A DNA stretch of 64,000 nt from Pyropia yezoensis (taxonomy: Eukaryota; Rhodophyta; Bangiophyceae; Bangiales; Bangiaceae): positions 27,256,894 through 27,320,893 of the forward strand of contig CM020618.1 in NCBI GenBank assembly GCA_009829735.1, given 5' to 3'. Under the pieces are notes generated by a model. The model saw only the letters and a program-made list of their open reading frames with translations, was not told the origin of the DNA and searched no databases. A program made the position numbers and the translations under genes. Shown one piece after another: positions 10,125-21,214 of this stretch (the first letter of the stretch is position 1; each line of letters begins with the position of its first letter).

Positions 10125-11393
10125 GGAGAGCCGTGGGGGGGGGGGGTTGACGGGACAAGTGCGCCACGCGCAAAAGGTGGCGGGGAGGGGGGGACACGTT
10201 CGGGGGTATACAGAGGGGTGTTAGTCAGCAGCTTGTGCGAGACTCGTCCGCTGACGACGCTCGTGCTGGAGGTGGGTTGAGGCGCCCGCACGATTCGGGG
10301 TATGTGAATACGATCTGCGCTATGAGCATGTGACAATCGGACGGCGCAGCGCGTCCCACGTGGCTGGTCTCGAGTTGAAAGAGAAAGGAAATTTCCCTTT
10401 CAAGAAAACGGCTCTCACGGCCCCTGTGCATGCAAGACGAAATATCACGTATTTTTCCATACGTGGCTGCAAACTCGACATCACTAGTCCTGAGGCTCAA
10501 ATGAGCCTCACGAAAATTGTCGATTCTGACCCCTGGAGGCACTGTTCGACCCCATGCCTTGGCGTAACCGCCGGCACGCTTCAGCTGCGCCGGTGAGCCG
10601 CCTGTCACCATCATCCGTTGTCGCACATCCTCGTCCCCCTCGGAGCCTGCCCACCCCACCCCACCCCATACTGCACCTCTCCCGTTCCATACGCGCACTT
10701 CCCTTAGCTGGAACGCTCCCGAGATGTCCGAAGAGTAAACAGCCAGCGCTGAGTCCGCTTCTGTGGTCAAAGTGAGCAGGAGACCACGGGAAGGACAAAA
10801 AAAAAGGACCCGATAAAGTGGCTCAAGTGAGCCGAATCGGCTCAAATGAGCCGGTCGGTAGACTAGACACTAGCACGCCCGAACACGAAATTCGGGCCCG
10901 CATAAGGTATACGGTTCTAGCGTCGCTGCGCAGTACCCGCAAACGCGGGATCCACCGCAAGGGCATGGTGATCCCAAAACCGTTGTTGAGACCCTGTAAC
11001 TGAAAGCGCATTCGCGAAGACACCCTGTACTTTCCCTCAGCTGAGCCTGTGATGGAGACTACTTCAAGCACGTATCTCGTGGCTTGATTCCGTCCACCTT
11101 GTCGATGCCAATACCATGATGTGGTTCCATCTATACAAAATATCGTCATGCGGAGCCACGCCGGCACCTGTGCCTCTCCTCGCTCGCCACTGGCCTCACG
11201 TCGACGCCACCCCCTTCTCCTTCCCAAGGTCGCCCCCATCCACAGCGCCCGAGGGGTTGCCCCCCCGCTTCTATCTGCTGCAGTCATCCCTTCCCAGGGC
11301 GCATCCTGCGACCACGCGGCATCAAATCGCCGGTGGCACAGCCCATAAGTCTTGGTCGCCGGGTACTCGCCCGCACGCCCGCAGACGTGCGGG
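10125..11393. other. Intergenic, no supported gene; three GGCTCA palindromes
   Basis: No convincing gene is seen. The palindromic word GGCTCAAATGAGCC occurs at 10494-10507 and 10839-10852, and with one change (GGCTCAAGTGAGCC) at 10820-10833. The right part may hold the decayed C-terminal zinc region of the neighbouring reverse transcriptase, but I cannot place its end. Confidence 0.4.
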
Positions 11394-13125
11394 TCAGGCG
11401 CGCTGGCAAGCCTTTCCCGGCGCCATAGTGGCAATAGGGGGGGGAGGGGTCCCGCCATGCGTAGCGTGAGCGGCCGCGCAGGCCGCGAGCAGGGCCTTGG
11501 AGAGGCCGCCTGACGACGCGAGCAGGCCGGCTGGTGTGGCAGCGTCCACCCCAGCTGCAGCATCGGCGGCAGCGCCGACCGTGCCGCCCTGGCTCTCGTC
11601 GCAGTCACGACAGCCGTCGTTGTCTGGACTCTCGGGCGGGACGGCTGCGGTATTGCTCCCACCCCCATGCGCGCCCGATGCGGCTGCGGGGCCCACTAGG
11701 GGGTGACCCACCGCTGGAATACCAGAGAATCGCCATGCAGGAGAGCAGGCGGGGCTCCCGGGACCTCCAGAGCCGCGAGGGCTCTAGGGGTGGTCGTGGA
11801 TTGGCGGGCTCACACGGTGAAGGTGCAGGAGGGGGGGGCGACGCCAGAGCGCGGGTTAGCTGCTCGATCGGGGGCGGATACCGCGCCGCAGCGCGCAGTA
11901 TGTCGAGCCACGAGGCGGCGTGCGCCGCGGACACCACGAGCGCGCAATCGCCCAGCCCCAGGCCCCCCATGCTCACAGTCAGGGCGGCTCGGGCGCATAT
12001 GGCATCGCGGGTGGCCGGCGCGTCGCCCGGCCCACACAGCAGCGTATCCGAGGCCGCCAGAGAGATCGCGTCGACCGCGGTAGCTAAGAAGACCCCGTCA
12101 ACAGGCACTAGGCAGCGCAAGAAGAAGTAGGTGCCGCGGGGAGCCGCATATATGAGGAGAAGGAGGAGTGGGGACAGTAGCTCCTAACGCGGCAGGGATG
12201 TGTCGGCGGCCACGGCGAAAGCCTGGTCGTCCACCAGGGTCGCCACGGCGTCCACCACGAGCTCGTCACTGACCTGCGGGATGCTGGTATGCGTGATCCA
12301 CCGCGCCGGCCACTGCGTCGTCAGGTTGGCTGGGGAGGGGCAGCCCGTGAGCGACCACGGGCGGCCCTTAGAGGGGGGTCAGCGTGCATCGACGGTCGCG
12401 CCGTACGTCGCGGCGGCCCTCATCAGCCCCCCCAGCAGGACGTCCGGCCACACCGCGACCACGTCATCGTGAATGGCTCGAATTGTGAGCCCCGTCTGCT
12501 CATCCAGGCGGCAAAGCACCAGGTGCAGCGTCGCGGCGTGGAGCAGGGGCCCCAGCGGGTCGCTCTGTTTGGCCCCCCGCTCGACCGGCAGAGAGAACCG
12601 CGCCTGGGGGGCCGAGTCCCCCGGGTCTCCGGGCTCTTCTTCCAAGCCGTACAAAGTCGGGGCAATCTGCCCGTACACCCAGCGGAAGCATGGGACTAGC
12701 AGGGGGAAGGCGCGCTTGATGATGGCCATCGCCGCCACTCGTGGAACGTTGTTGAAGGCTCTGGCAAAATCCAGCTGCGCAGTGGGTGCGGCCGACACTG
12801 CCCCCGCCGCTGCTACGGGCCGCGGCCTCCGGGCGCGGCTGCTGCCACCGGGCGCCGGGGAAAACCTCCCTGGCATGAGCGACAGCGGCGCGGCTGTCAC
12901 GTCAGACGGGGAGGCCGGAGCGGTCGTGGAAGGAGCGCCGTGTCCTCCTGACGGCGACGGCTTCTGAAGCCGGCTCCGTTTGGCTGTGCCGGCCACCACA
13001 GGGACACCGGTGGCCAAGGCTTGCAAGATCCTGGAGTCGGACTCGAAGGACGACAAGGAAGAAGGGGCCGACCGGAGTCCGTCGAGAGAGTCGAATCCTG
13101 AAGCGACGACGAGGAACATGAACAT
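11394..13125 (-). pseudogene. Non-LTR (LINE-type) reverse transcriptase relic
   Basis: On the minus strand LDFARAFNNVPR (about 12770-12735) matches RT block 3, and AKQSDPLGPLL (about 12560-12525) matches the family QGDPLGPLLF block. AIHDDVVAV (about 12470) is the catalytic block, keeping DD but with His for the usual Tyr. Downstream in the same frame are a VDDQAF segment and SMGGLGLGDCALVVSAAHAAS (split by position at about 12000-11935), typical of the C-terminal half of LINE RTs. In-frame stops TGA (12379-12381) and TAG (12184-12186), and a probable frame change near 11610-11700 after which GGLSKALLAAC continues, show it is dead. No endonuclease domain is recognised. Confidence 0.68.
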
Positions 13126-13479
13126 TGAGAAAAGGGAACGGGTGTATCAAGGAATCATCAACTACGTATAGCACGGAACTACCCGCGAGTTGCCGCCACG
13201 CGGCCGCGGCGGGCGGTGTGGATGGGGACGATGGTCAGAGCGAGAAGGAGGGGGCGTCGACGTGGGGGCGGGGATCAGCGAGGAGGGGCGCAGGTGCAGG
13301 CGTTGGCCGCTCGAAGCTGCACAGCACGTGGTGGAAGTGTTGTGGAGGTGAGCAACCGCGTCGAGAAGCAGAACGGAATGAAATTGAGGCCCGGGCGGGC
13401 ATGTGCGCTTTACGAAGTAGCCTCCATAAGCGAGGCCTGGGTTGCCATGAAGTCCAGGGTGTCTTGGCGAACGCGCTCT

Positions 13480-14040
13480 CAGTAGGGATGGCATTTAAGG
13501 ATCGTTAAGAAATTCCTTCACAAATCAACGATCGTTTAACGACTTTAACGACCTTTGTATCGGATCTACGTACATTCCATGTAGAGTACAACTTTGTCAA
13601 CTGCACTCAATCGCCAAATAAGTACCGCTCGTGGACTGCCTCGCAAGCATGAAGGCAAACCAATAGTCGGTTGCCTGCCCATCGCCGTCCAGCACGTGGT
13701 CGCTAGGTTTCTGAAAGGCAGACCACAGATCCGTCTAGCTGCTCATATGCGACCGAAAGTGACGAAAACGAATAGCAGTGGGGACGCCTGTCCCGGTGGG
13801 CTCGCAGGTCGCAGACGCGCGCGCAGGTTAGAGGCAAAGAAAGCAATCCGGACCCTGACTTGTTTGACTTTGCGCACAATTGGCGCTGTCCTCCAGAATT
13901 ACATTGCCAGACAGGTAAGTTCGACAGGCTCTGGACTGATCGACTTTAACGAGTTCTCGGCAGAGTGCCTTAACGATTGAACGATAATTCTAACGATCGT
14001 TTAACTACTTCGTTCAACGACTTTGCTTTACGACTGACAA
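13480..14040. repeat. AT-richer segment with repeated CGTTAA/TTAACG words (possible non-autonomous DNA transposon)
   Basis: Both ends are crowded with TCGTTTAACGAC-like words (13500-13560 and 13940-14030), while the middle is ordinary. The left edge CAGTAGGGATGGCA resembles hAT terminal sequences. Similar words recur at 53270-53400 and 54120-54235. Subterminal motif clusters of this kind are usual in hAT elements, but I found no matching right terminus, so the call is tentative. Confidence 0.35.
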
Positions 14041-14612
14041 CCTTACTCTCAGTTCCGTTTTTTTGGAGAGAACTTTTGTTCTCGTGGCGTCCACTCACAG
14101 TCAAATTTAGCCACACGGCGAACCACTCGGACACAGATCCTTCAACGCCTGGTTCATCCCCGCTTCGTCTGCAGCTGCGGGCGTCAGCGGGTTTAAACCC
14201 CCAAACGACTTGCAGTAAAGCTGACCGAAGGTCTCAGGCCGTATGCATCTGCTCATTCTTTGCCGACCGTGCTCGTGTCCCTTTCTTCGTTGTTTGTAGC
14301 TTCTTCTTTCTTCCTTCCTCCCGTCCTGTGCGTCACATCTTCGGCAGCTGGCCGGGTGGCTGCGACAGGGGACGCGCGCCGACCATCGCAGGGCCGCCTG
14401 CCTTTCTTGTCGTTGGGTCGCACGGGCCGCGAATCCGTGTGCGTCTGGGGTAGCTTCCTGTGAACGAGCCTCCATTGTGCGGTACTGTCAGCGAGGACGT
14501 ACTCTGTGCCGGCTTCGGCGGTAGGGCCCTCTCCCAGTCGCCTGTATCTTTGCTCGGCCGCGTCTTTTTTCAGGCTCTTCTTGCAACTGCTGGTTCGCTT
14601 GGCGCACTCGTC

Positions 14613-16202
14613 ATGCAGACTCAAGTCGATGGCGCCTGTCCCGACGACGACCCGATGGTGGAGGGCTTGGAGCCCGCTTCCGAAGCACTAGGCGCGCGTC
14701 GCGCATTTGCTGATCGCGTAGGCGATGAGGGTGAGGGCGGCGGCGACGTCGGCAGGCCACCGGCATCCCCACTTATGGGGATGGTGCGGCGGCCTCCCTT
14801 CGGGGGGCGGCCGCCGGCCCCCCCCGCGATGGGTGGAACGGACCGATCGCCGCTGGACATGGTACGCGCACAGGCACTTGCGCGAGGCGGCGCCCCTCCT
14901 CTTGCGCTTTCCCCGGGCGGCGGTGGCGTCGGCGGCGGCGGCAGCGGAGTGACATCTGCGGCGCCCCCCCCCCCTCCCAGCGGGGACAGCAGTTCATCGC
15001 TGCCACCCGCATCAGGGTCGGGGGGCGCCTTTCAGTTTGGAGACCTGGAGGCCCAGCTGGACGACGATGACGGCGACGGCGGCGCGCCCGGTACGGCGGC
15101 CGACGGCGGCAGCGGGGAGTGGGACCCCCTGCCGTGGGACACCTGCTTTTCCGAATGCCACGACGTGCCCGTCGGCGCCGACACCTTTCGCGTTTATTCG
15201 ACCGGCGCGGCGACCGCCGAGGTGGTGGTGCTCCTCCTTCACGGCGGCGGCCACTGCGCCCTCTCCTGGGCGCGCACCGCTCAGGCGCTGGTGGCAGACG
15301 CGGGCGCCGACGCGGTGCGCGTGGTGGCGTACGACGCCCGCGCGCACGGCCACACGGTGACGGCGGACCCGACACGGGAGTACGAGCTGTCGGCAGAGCA
15401 GCAGGTGGAGGACGCGGTCGCGGTGGTGACCGCCCTGTACGGGGCAGGGGCGACGGTGCCTGGGGAGGGCCCCCCTGCCCCGTCGCTAGTAGTGGTGGGC
15501 CACTCGATGGGCGGCGCCATTGCCACTCGCCTGGTCGCGTCGGGGCGCCTGCCCAGCGTCATTGGGCTGGTGGTGATTGACGTGGTCGAAGGCACAGCCG
15601 TCCAGGCGCTGCCGTACATGAGCTCCTGGCTCCGCTCCCGCTCTCGCTCCTTTGCCTCCGTACCTCGCGGCATCCGTTACGTGGTCAACGCCGGCCATGT
15701 GCGGCGGTCCGCGTCCGCCCGCATCTCCGTGCCGCCTCAGTTGATACTGGTGCACCCGCCGGGAGCAGCCCCGGCGGGCGGTGGAGACAGCGTCCAAGCA
15801 GGAGGGAGCGGCGGCGGCGGCGGTCGCGGGGGCCCGCGCTCCCGGCGGCGACCGCGGTGGATGTGGCGCACGCAGCTTGATAAGTCGGAAGTCTACTGGC
15901 GGGGCTGGTTTGTGGGCCTCAGCGCCGCCTTCCTCCGCTGCAACGTGGCCAAGGTGTTGGTGCTGGCGGGGGTGGACCGCCTGGACCGGGAGCTTATGAT
16001 AGCGCAGATGCAGGGCAAGTTCCAGACCGTCATGATCCCTTCGGCGGGTCATGCCGTTCACGAAGATGAGCCCGAAGCGACGGCGGGCGCGGTGGCGGGC
16101 TTCCTCCGCCGCAACCTGTTTATCGGGGCGGGGGGGGACGACGGCACGCTCTTGCCAGCCGCCTTTCAGCAGCGCCGCCCGGTGGTGCCGCGACGGGCGT
16201 AG
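14613..16202 (+). CDS. PPME1: Protein phosphatase methylesterase 1 (PME-1)
   Basis: This alpha/beta hydrolase removes the C-terminal methyl ester from the PP2A catalytic subunit. The first ATG is at 14613 (529 aa); the frame is open upstream without an ATG. Residues 1 to about 185 are a low-complexity, acidic and Pro/Gly-rich extension. The hydrolase core has the PME-1 signature LLLHGGGHCALSW (from about residue 207), GHSMGGA with nucleophile Ser298, VIDVVEGTA with Asp323, and GHAVHED with His480, so the triad is complete. WRTQLDKSEVYWRGWF and LAGVDRLDRELMIAQMQGKF are also diagnostic. A Gly/Arg-rich insert (about residues 387-415) separates the cap from the last core part. The animal and yeast enzymes are about 390-400 aa, so the extra length is the N-terminal tail and this insert. 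The gene is intronless and ends with TAG. Confidence 0.95.
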   Translation: MQTQVDGACPDDDPMVEGLEPASEALGARRAFADRVGDEGEGGGDVGRPPASPLMGMVRRPPFGGRPPAPPAMGGTDRSPLDMVRAQALARGGAPPLALSPGGGGVGGGGSGVTSAAPPPPPSGDSSSSLPPASGSGGAFQFGDLEAQLDDDDGDGGAPGTAADGGSGEWDPLPWDTCFSECHDVPVGADTFRVYSTGAATAEVVVLLLHGGGHCALSWARTAQALVADAGADAVRVVAYDARAHGHTVTADPTREYELSAEQQVEDAVAVVTALYGAGATVPGEGPPAPSLVVVGHSMGGAIATRLVASGRLPSVIGLVVIDVVEGTAVQALPYMSSWLRSRSRSFASVPRGIRYVVNAGHVRRSASARISVPPQLILVHPPGAAPAGGGDSVQAGGSGGGGGRGGPRSRRRPRWMWRTQLDKSEVYWRGWFVGLSAAFLRCNVAKVLVLAGVDRLDRELMIAQMQGKFQTVMIPSAGHAVHEDEPEATAGAVAGFLRRNLFIGAGGDDGTLLPAAFQQRRPVVPRRA

Positions 16203-18749
16203 CGCGCGCCGAGGCGGCGGGTTGCCGGACCGGCTGATATCGCATCGTTATGCAAGCACCGCCTGCACGTAGGGGCGTGAGCGCTGGGGACGTGATGCCC
16301 TGCACGCTTCACGGGCATGCTGGCCTGTGGTCGCCGCCGTTGATAGGAGTGGATCAACCACCTCCTGCCCAGAGTTGTGGTGGTCAGGTCTATTTGGGCG
16401 ACAGGGTCGTCTCTTGGTGGGGCATGTTTCGCCCTGCCTCTGCTGGGCTCACCTATCCCTCCCCGTCCCGCCCTCCCGGTAGGCGTAGTCCCACCAAAGT
16501 ACACAAGCGGTGACCACTGAGCCGGCGATGCCGCTCCCGCATGGTCAGGCGATGTGGGTACTTGCGCTGGAGGCGTCGTTGGGGGCCTTTTGTCTGTTCG
16601 CGTCTTGTAACCCGCGGCGCGGGTGGGGTGAGACCAGGCCGGGGGGGGGCAGGGGGGCCAGGGGGGGTTGGGAAGATGGATGGGCCCATCCCCCATATGG
16701 GCAGCCGGCCGGCGCTACCGCAGCTGCCTGCCAGAGGGGAGAGGCCATTGGGAGGCGGCGCGGCCGCTGAACACACGTGCGGCGTTCGTGGGCGGTAGCG
16801 GGACCATGTAGGTAGTTTGTCGACGTTCACGAAATGCAATCCGCTCTTAGCAAATGTACAGGGCACACTTGGTGTTGTTTCGTTTTATTTACAAACTCTT
16901 GCCAAGTGCAGCAAGTATGGTACATACGTATATTGTGATGTTGTCCTTTCGTGGCTGACCACAGTATGTATCTATCTACGTACAGCGCAGCATAAACCAA
17001 TTTCTACACACACCCTGACACTCGCGGGGTTCACTGCAATGGCAAGATCCATATGTACAGGCAGGCTGCCCGTAGCGGGCGTGGCCTCTGGCATGGCCGC
17101 CCAATGGTTTTGCCCCGTTGTGACCTGCCCATGCAGCCGTCCCTCCCTCCGACGCGGCCTCGGCTGCTGCCGTTGCGGATGGGGACACGCGCCCCCGTGT
17201 GGCCGCCGCGCCGCCAGCCGACCGCCCCATCCCCGCGGCTCCCCAGTCTGGCTGGCGCACCCGATGGGCGCCCATCTTCCACTCTAGCCGACTAAAGGTA
17301 CGAGGTGGACGCGCGCCCATACTCCCCCCCCGTCCCCCCCCCCCCCGCTCCCTTTGGCCCTCGCGGCCCACTCTCTACTCCCTCATGCAGTGACAGAGTA
17401 CTCACCCTCCTACCTACATACCCCCTCCCCCGTCCATCCCAGACAAGGGACCCCCTCCCCTCTCTCCCGCCCCACCACGCGGAAGAAAGCAAGTCGTTGC
17501 CGCCAGCCGCGTGGCGCACCAGCGCCCCCCCCCCCATCCCCACCTCGGGGCCCCGCTCCCCCCTGATAGTGGACGGCGGGCCCACCGCCCGGGCGTCTGC
17601 TACCCGTTTCGCTCGAGGCCCCCCTCGCCCTCCCCCTCCCCCCCCCCAAAAAAGAGAGGCCTCTCGGCTAGGTGGGCCCCCTCGCGTGGTGAGGGGGCAC
17701 CTGTTGCTGCCGACACAAGGGCGGTGTGGCCATAGATGCGTCGCCCTCGGCGAGCCGGTGCCCCCGCCCCCCCCCCCCCCTACGCAGCCCCAGCGGCAAT
17801 GGCCATGCTCATGCAGAGGAGGGGCCGCCGCCGCGGCGGCGGGGTGGAAGCCCGGCCTGGCCAATCACCGCCCGCCCCGAGGCGCTCACGGCGGGCGGGC
17901 GGCCGCCAAATTCCACGCGCCCACCGCCCCCCCCGGCGGCCAAACTGGCGGGGGCGGGGGGAGGGGTCTGAGACCGTCGGGGGTGCTGCTGGGAGGAGCA
18001 AGGCAGAGGCGGTGGGGAGGTAACTGTCGAGGTGAGTAGTGCGTAGGCGGGTGGAGAAGAGGGGGGGGAGGGGGGCGGGGCGGGGAGGGGCGTGGGGGGG
18101 GGGACGGGCGTGATACGCAAGGACGGCGGCCGACCAGGAGTGGTGGGGGGGGGGGGGGGGTCAAGGGAGCAGACGCCCTGAGGCAGACCCCCCCGCCACT
18201 GAACTGTTGTCTTCCCCCTCCCCCGCCGCCCTCGATGCCCGACTGCTCGCCCGACACCCCAGGCTCTCTCCTTCCACCAGAACCTTTGGACGGGGGCGGG
18301 GGGGGGGTGGGGCGGAGCGTCCGACGAGGCGAGCGGGCCGCGCAGGCTCTCGCTGCCTGCCGGAACGGCGGGGCGAGCAGCGCCGCCAAGGCTCGAGTGC
18401 AACCCCCTCCGCCCCCCCCCTCGCGCCCCTGCCGGCGTGCTGCCGGCGGTAGCACAAGAGGGGAGCCCCGTGCCCGCCGCCGCCGCCACCCGCCGCTGCT
18501 CTGCCGCTGCCCCCCCATCCCACCCCGCGGCCGTCCCGCTCCTCCCCACCTCCCGCCCCCCCCCCCCCCCTCCCGCCGACGGGAGACCACCACCCAACGT
18601 CGCTCCCACCCGCTGGCTTGCCTCCCTCCCTCCCCCCCCTCCCCCCGCCCCCCATCCGCTCGCCCGAGCTTGGCTGCTGGCGTCTCTGATCTCTCTATTG
18701 TCTTTGTGTTCGTCGTCTTCTTCTGCCCCCCGCGCCGCGCGCCGGCGTC
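16203..18749. other. Intergenic low-complexity DNA
   Basis: No gene is supported. From about 17300 the plus strand is strongly pyrimidine-biased with C runs of up to about 14. Long open frames here on both strands are products of GC bias, lack recognisable motifs and are mostly Pro, Arg and Gly. The last stretch (18680-18749) is pyrimidine-rich and could be the leader of the next gene. Confidence 0.6.
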
Positions 18750-20763
18750 ATGGCTGCCGCCGCCCGCGCGGCGGCAGGGGCGTTTGTGGCGCCGCTCCCA
18801 GCCGCCCCGCCCGCGGGGCGACGGCGGCCGGCTGCGGCGGCAACGACGACGGCGACGGTGACGGTGGCGGCGACGGCGGCGGGTGCGGCAGAGAGCCCCG
18901 TAGCGGCCGGCCGCCCGTCCCGGCAGCGGGCCCCGCGGCGGTGGGGCGGCGCGGCAGTGCCAGTGGCGGCGGTGAACGTGTGGGGGTTGGGGCAGCGGCC
19001 GTGGCTGGGCGCGCCCCCGCCCCCTCACCGCGGGGGGTGGGCCCCGCCGGTGGGGTGGGGGGGGTGGCGACCACTGGTGGCGGTAGCTGTGGTGGGTGGG
19101 GAGGGGGGCGGGGGGGGGGGGAGCCGCCGCCGCCGCCGCCGCTGTCGCCGCCGTCGCCGCCCGTGACGGCGCCCCCCGCCCTGTGGCCCTGGGCCCCGTC
19201 GGCCTGGCGCGGGGCGCCAGGGGCCGCGTCTGCCGAGGAGCCCCCCGCCTCGAACCCACCAGCGGCATGCAGGGACAATGACGCGGCCGCCCCGGCGGCG
19301 GCGGCTGTCACCAATGGCGGCGGCGGCGACGGCGGCTGGCCGCGGTGGGCCGCGGGGTGGCCGACGGCCCCGCAGGGAGACCTGCGGGGCGGGGGGGCGG
19401 CCGATGCGGCGGCGGTCCCCGCTCCCCCCCCCTACCCCCCCGCCGTCCGCGGCCGCGGCCGCAGCCGCAAGGCGGTGGCGGCGCTGGTGGTGATTGCCGC
19501 CGACGTGGCGTGTGACCTGATTGTCCTGGACGTGCTCGGCCGCATCCGCAGCGTGCCCGACGCGCTCGCCGCGGCGTCGGGGGTGGTGGCGGCGGCGGTC
19601 GCCGCCGACGCCCTGTCGGGGCTCCTCGCGTGGGCGGCGGTCAACTATGGGGGGCCCGCCGCAGGGGGCGGGGGGGGACGCCGCCCGGTGGTGGCCCTGG
19701 GGGGGTGGTGTGGCACCGCCCCGCCGGGGGCGGGGAAGCCGCCCGCCGCTGCCGCCACCGTCGATGGGGCACCCGTGGCGGCGGCGACGCGGGCGGGGGA
19801 GCCCGCCCGGCCACCTTCCCACCCCCATCCCCACCCCCACCTCCATCCCCACCCCCACCCCCACCCCCACCCCCCCGGCGCCGAGGACAACTTTTTCTCC
19901 ACCATTGCGGGCAGCACCGCCGCGGTGACGCCCTTCCTCCTCATCCTCAAGGCCTACCCCCCCGCGGCGCTCGCCCTCCACACCTTTTCCGTCTACACCG
20001 CCACCTTTGTGTCCCTCCTGCCGGCGGTGGTCAAGTGGACGGCCATGCCCTCCCCCCCCGCGGCGGTGCGCGCCCTCCAGCGGTGGGGCCTCCTCAGCCG
20101 GCGCCCCCCCCCTGACGCGGTCCTGGCCACGGCGGTGCGGTCGGCGGCGGCAGAGGTGGCCGGCGCCACGACCGCCGCCACCGCCGCCGCGGCTGCCGCC
20201 GCCGCCAACGCCACTCCACCCCCGCCCAACGCGTGTGCCACGTGCCGGGCGGGCCCGGCGGCGGGGCGCCCCCGCCCGCGGCCGCGGCCGCGCCCCCCCC
20301 CCCCCGCGCTGCCGTGCGTGTGCGCCCCCCCCACCCCCCCCCCGGGGCGGCGGCGGGGGGCGCCCCCACGGGTGGCGGCGGGCACCGCCCGCCCCCCCCT
20401 CCCCGGGGGGGCGGCGGCGTAACGACCGGCGGCTACTGTGGCTTTTCGGGCGTGTGCAACCGGCTGCTCGACGGGACGGCCGCGTTTCGGCGGCTGGAGC
20501 GGGCGCTCTTCCTGGCCTCCCGCGGCGCGCTCGTGCCGCGGGTGTGGGCCGCCCACCCGGGCGCCCACGCGGCCGCGTGTGGTGTTGATGGCGCCCGCTG
20601 CCGGCTGCCGCCTCCGCCGCCGCCCGCCGCCGGCGCTCCCGCCGAGGGGGTAGTCGCCGCGCCGACGCCGCCGCCGCCGACGCGGACGCCGACGCCGACG
20701 GGCACGACGACGACAGCGAGAACCGCCGTGGGGGGCGAGGCAACAGGCAGCAGCGTGGATTGA
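18750..20763 (+). CDS. FAD4/TMEM189-family membrane protein lacking the family histidines
   Basis: The family (plastid FAD4 desaturase, plasmanylethanolamine desaturase) uses histidine-bound iron. Here ADALSGLLAWAAVNYGG (about 19605-19655) aligns with the family's (H)W..DNYG block, AEDNFFSTIAGS (about 19880) with the NNLHALA block, LPAVVKWTAMPSPP (about 20015) with the HAWAH block, and GYCGFSGVCNRLLDG (20430-20475) with the NYCIVSG.WN..LD block, ending ERALF and PRVW. Every family histidine is replaced. A His-Pro tract with nine His (about 19820-19877) sits just before the second block. An ATG at 18750 starts an Ala/Arg-rich, transit-peptide-like sequence, but reading 18750 to 20763 requires frame changes: one before about 19270 and one at 20290-20425 in C/G runs. 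The precise ends are therefore uncertain. GTACAGTACTGTAC follows the stop at 20775. Confidence 0.55.
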
Positions 20764-21214
20764 TGGGTACAGCCGTACAGTACTGTACCGCGGCGGGCTA
20801 CCAGTGCGTGTTCCATGGCATATTTTCATATCAACAATACGTACGACGGCTGGTGTGGATGGCTGTTTTTCGCCTCAGCGGTTGGCCCTTCTCGTTGGCT
20901 GAGAAACAGCTAAATATATATGTAGCAGAAAAATCCAAAAACATATATATTCCGAAACGTTGCTTGGTACGTAGACCCCAACCCCTCGCTCTTCAGACCG
21001 TGTTGACGTACAGTACAGTACATACAGTACAGTACAGTACAGTACAGTATCTACAGTTCACGCGCGCCCGGGTCCGTGGCCGTCTCTGCCGCTGCCACCC
21101 CCCCCCGGCCACCCAAACACCATATACCCCCCTCGCCCGTTGTCCCCCCCCGCCACCCCCTCGCCTTCCCCCTCCCCCCTCCCCCGGCCGCTGGCCCCCA
21201 ACCCAACCCACCCC
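20764..21214. repeat. Intergenic spacer with (CAGTA)n microsatellite
   Basis: The spacer is AT-richer than its neighbours. It holds the palindrome GTACAGTACTGTAC (20775-20788) and a (CAGTA)n tract (21008-21054). Related tracts occur at 26353-26368, 26407-26420 and 32781-32800, all between genes. Confidence 0.7.

Noticed and set aside
10225..10845. Minus-strand frame of 206 codons
   Set aside because: No motif, includes low-complexity G/W repeats, and lies between two decayed transposons.
17886..19268. Long minus-strand frame (460 codons) opposite the FAD4-like region
   Set aside because: It is almost entirely Pro, Arg and Gly from C/G runs, with no fold-like pattern.
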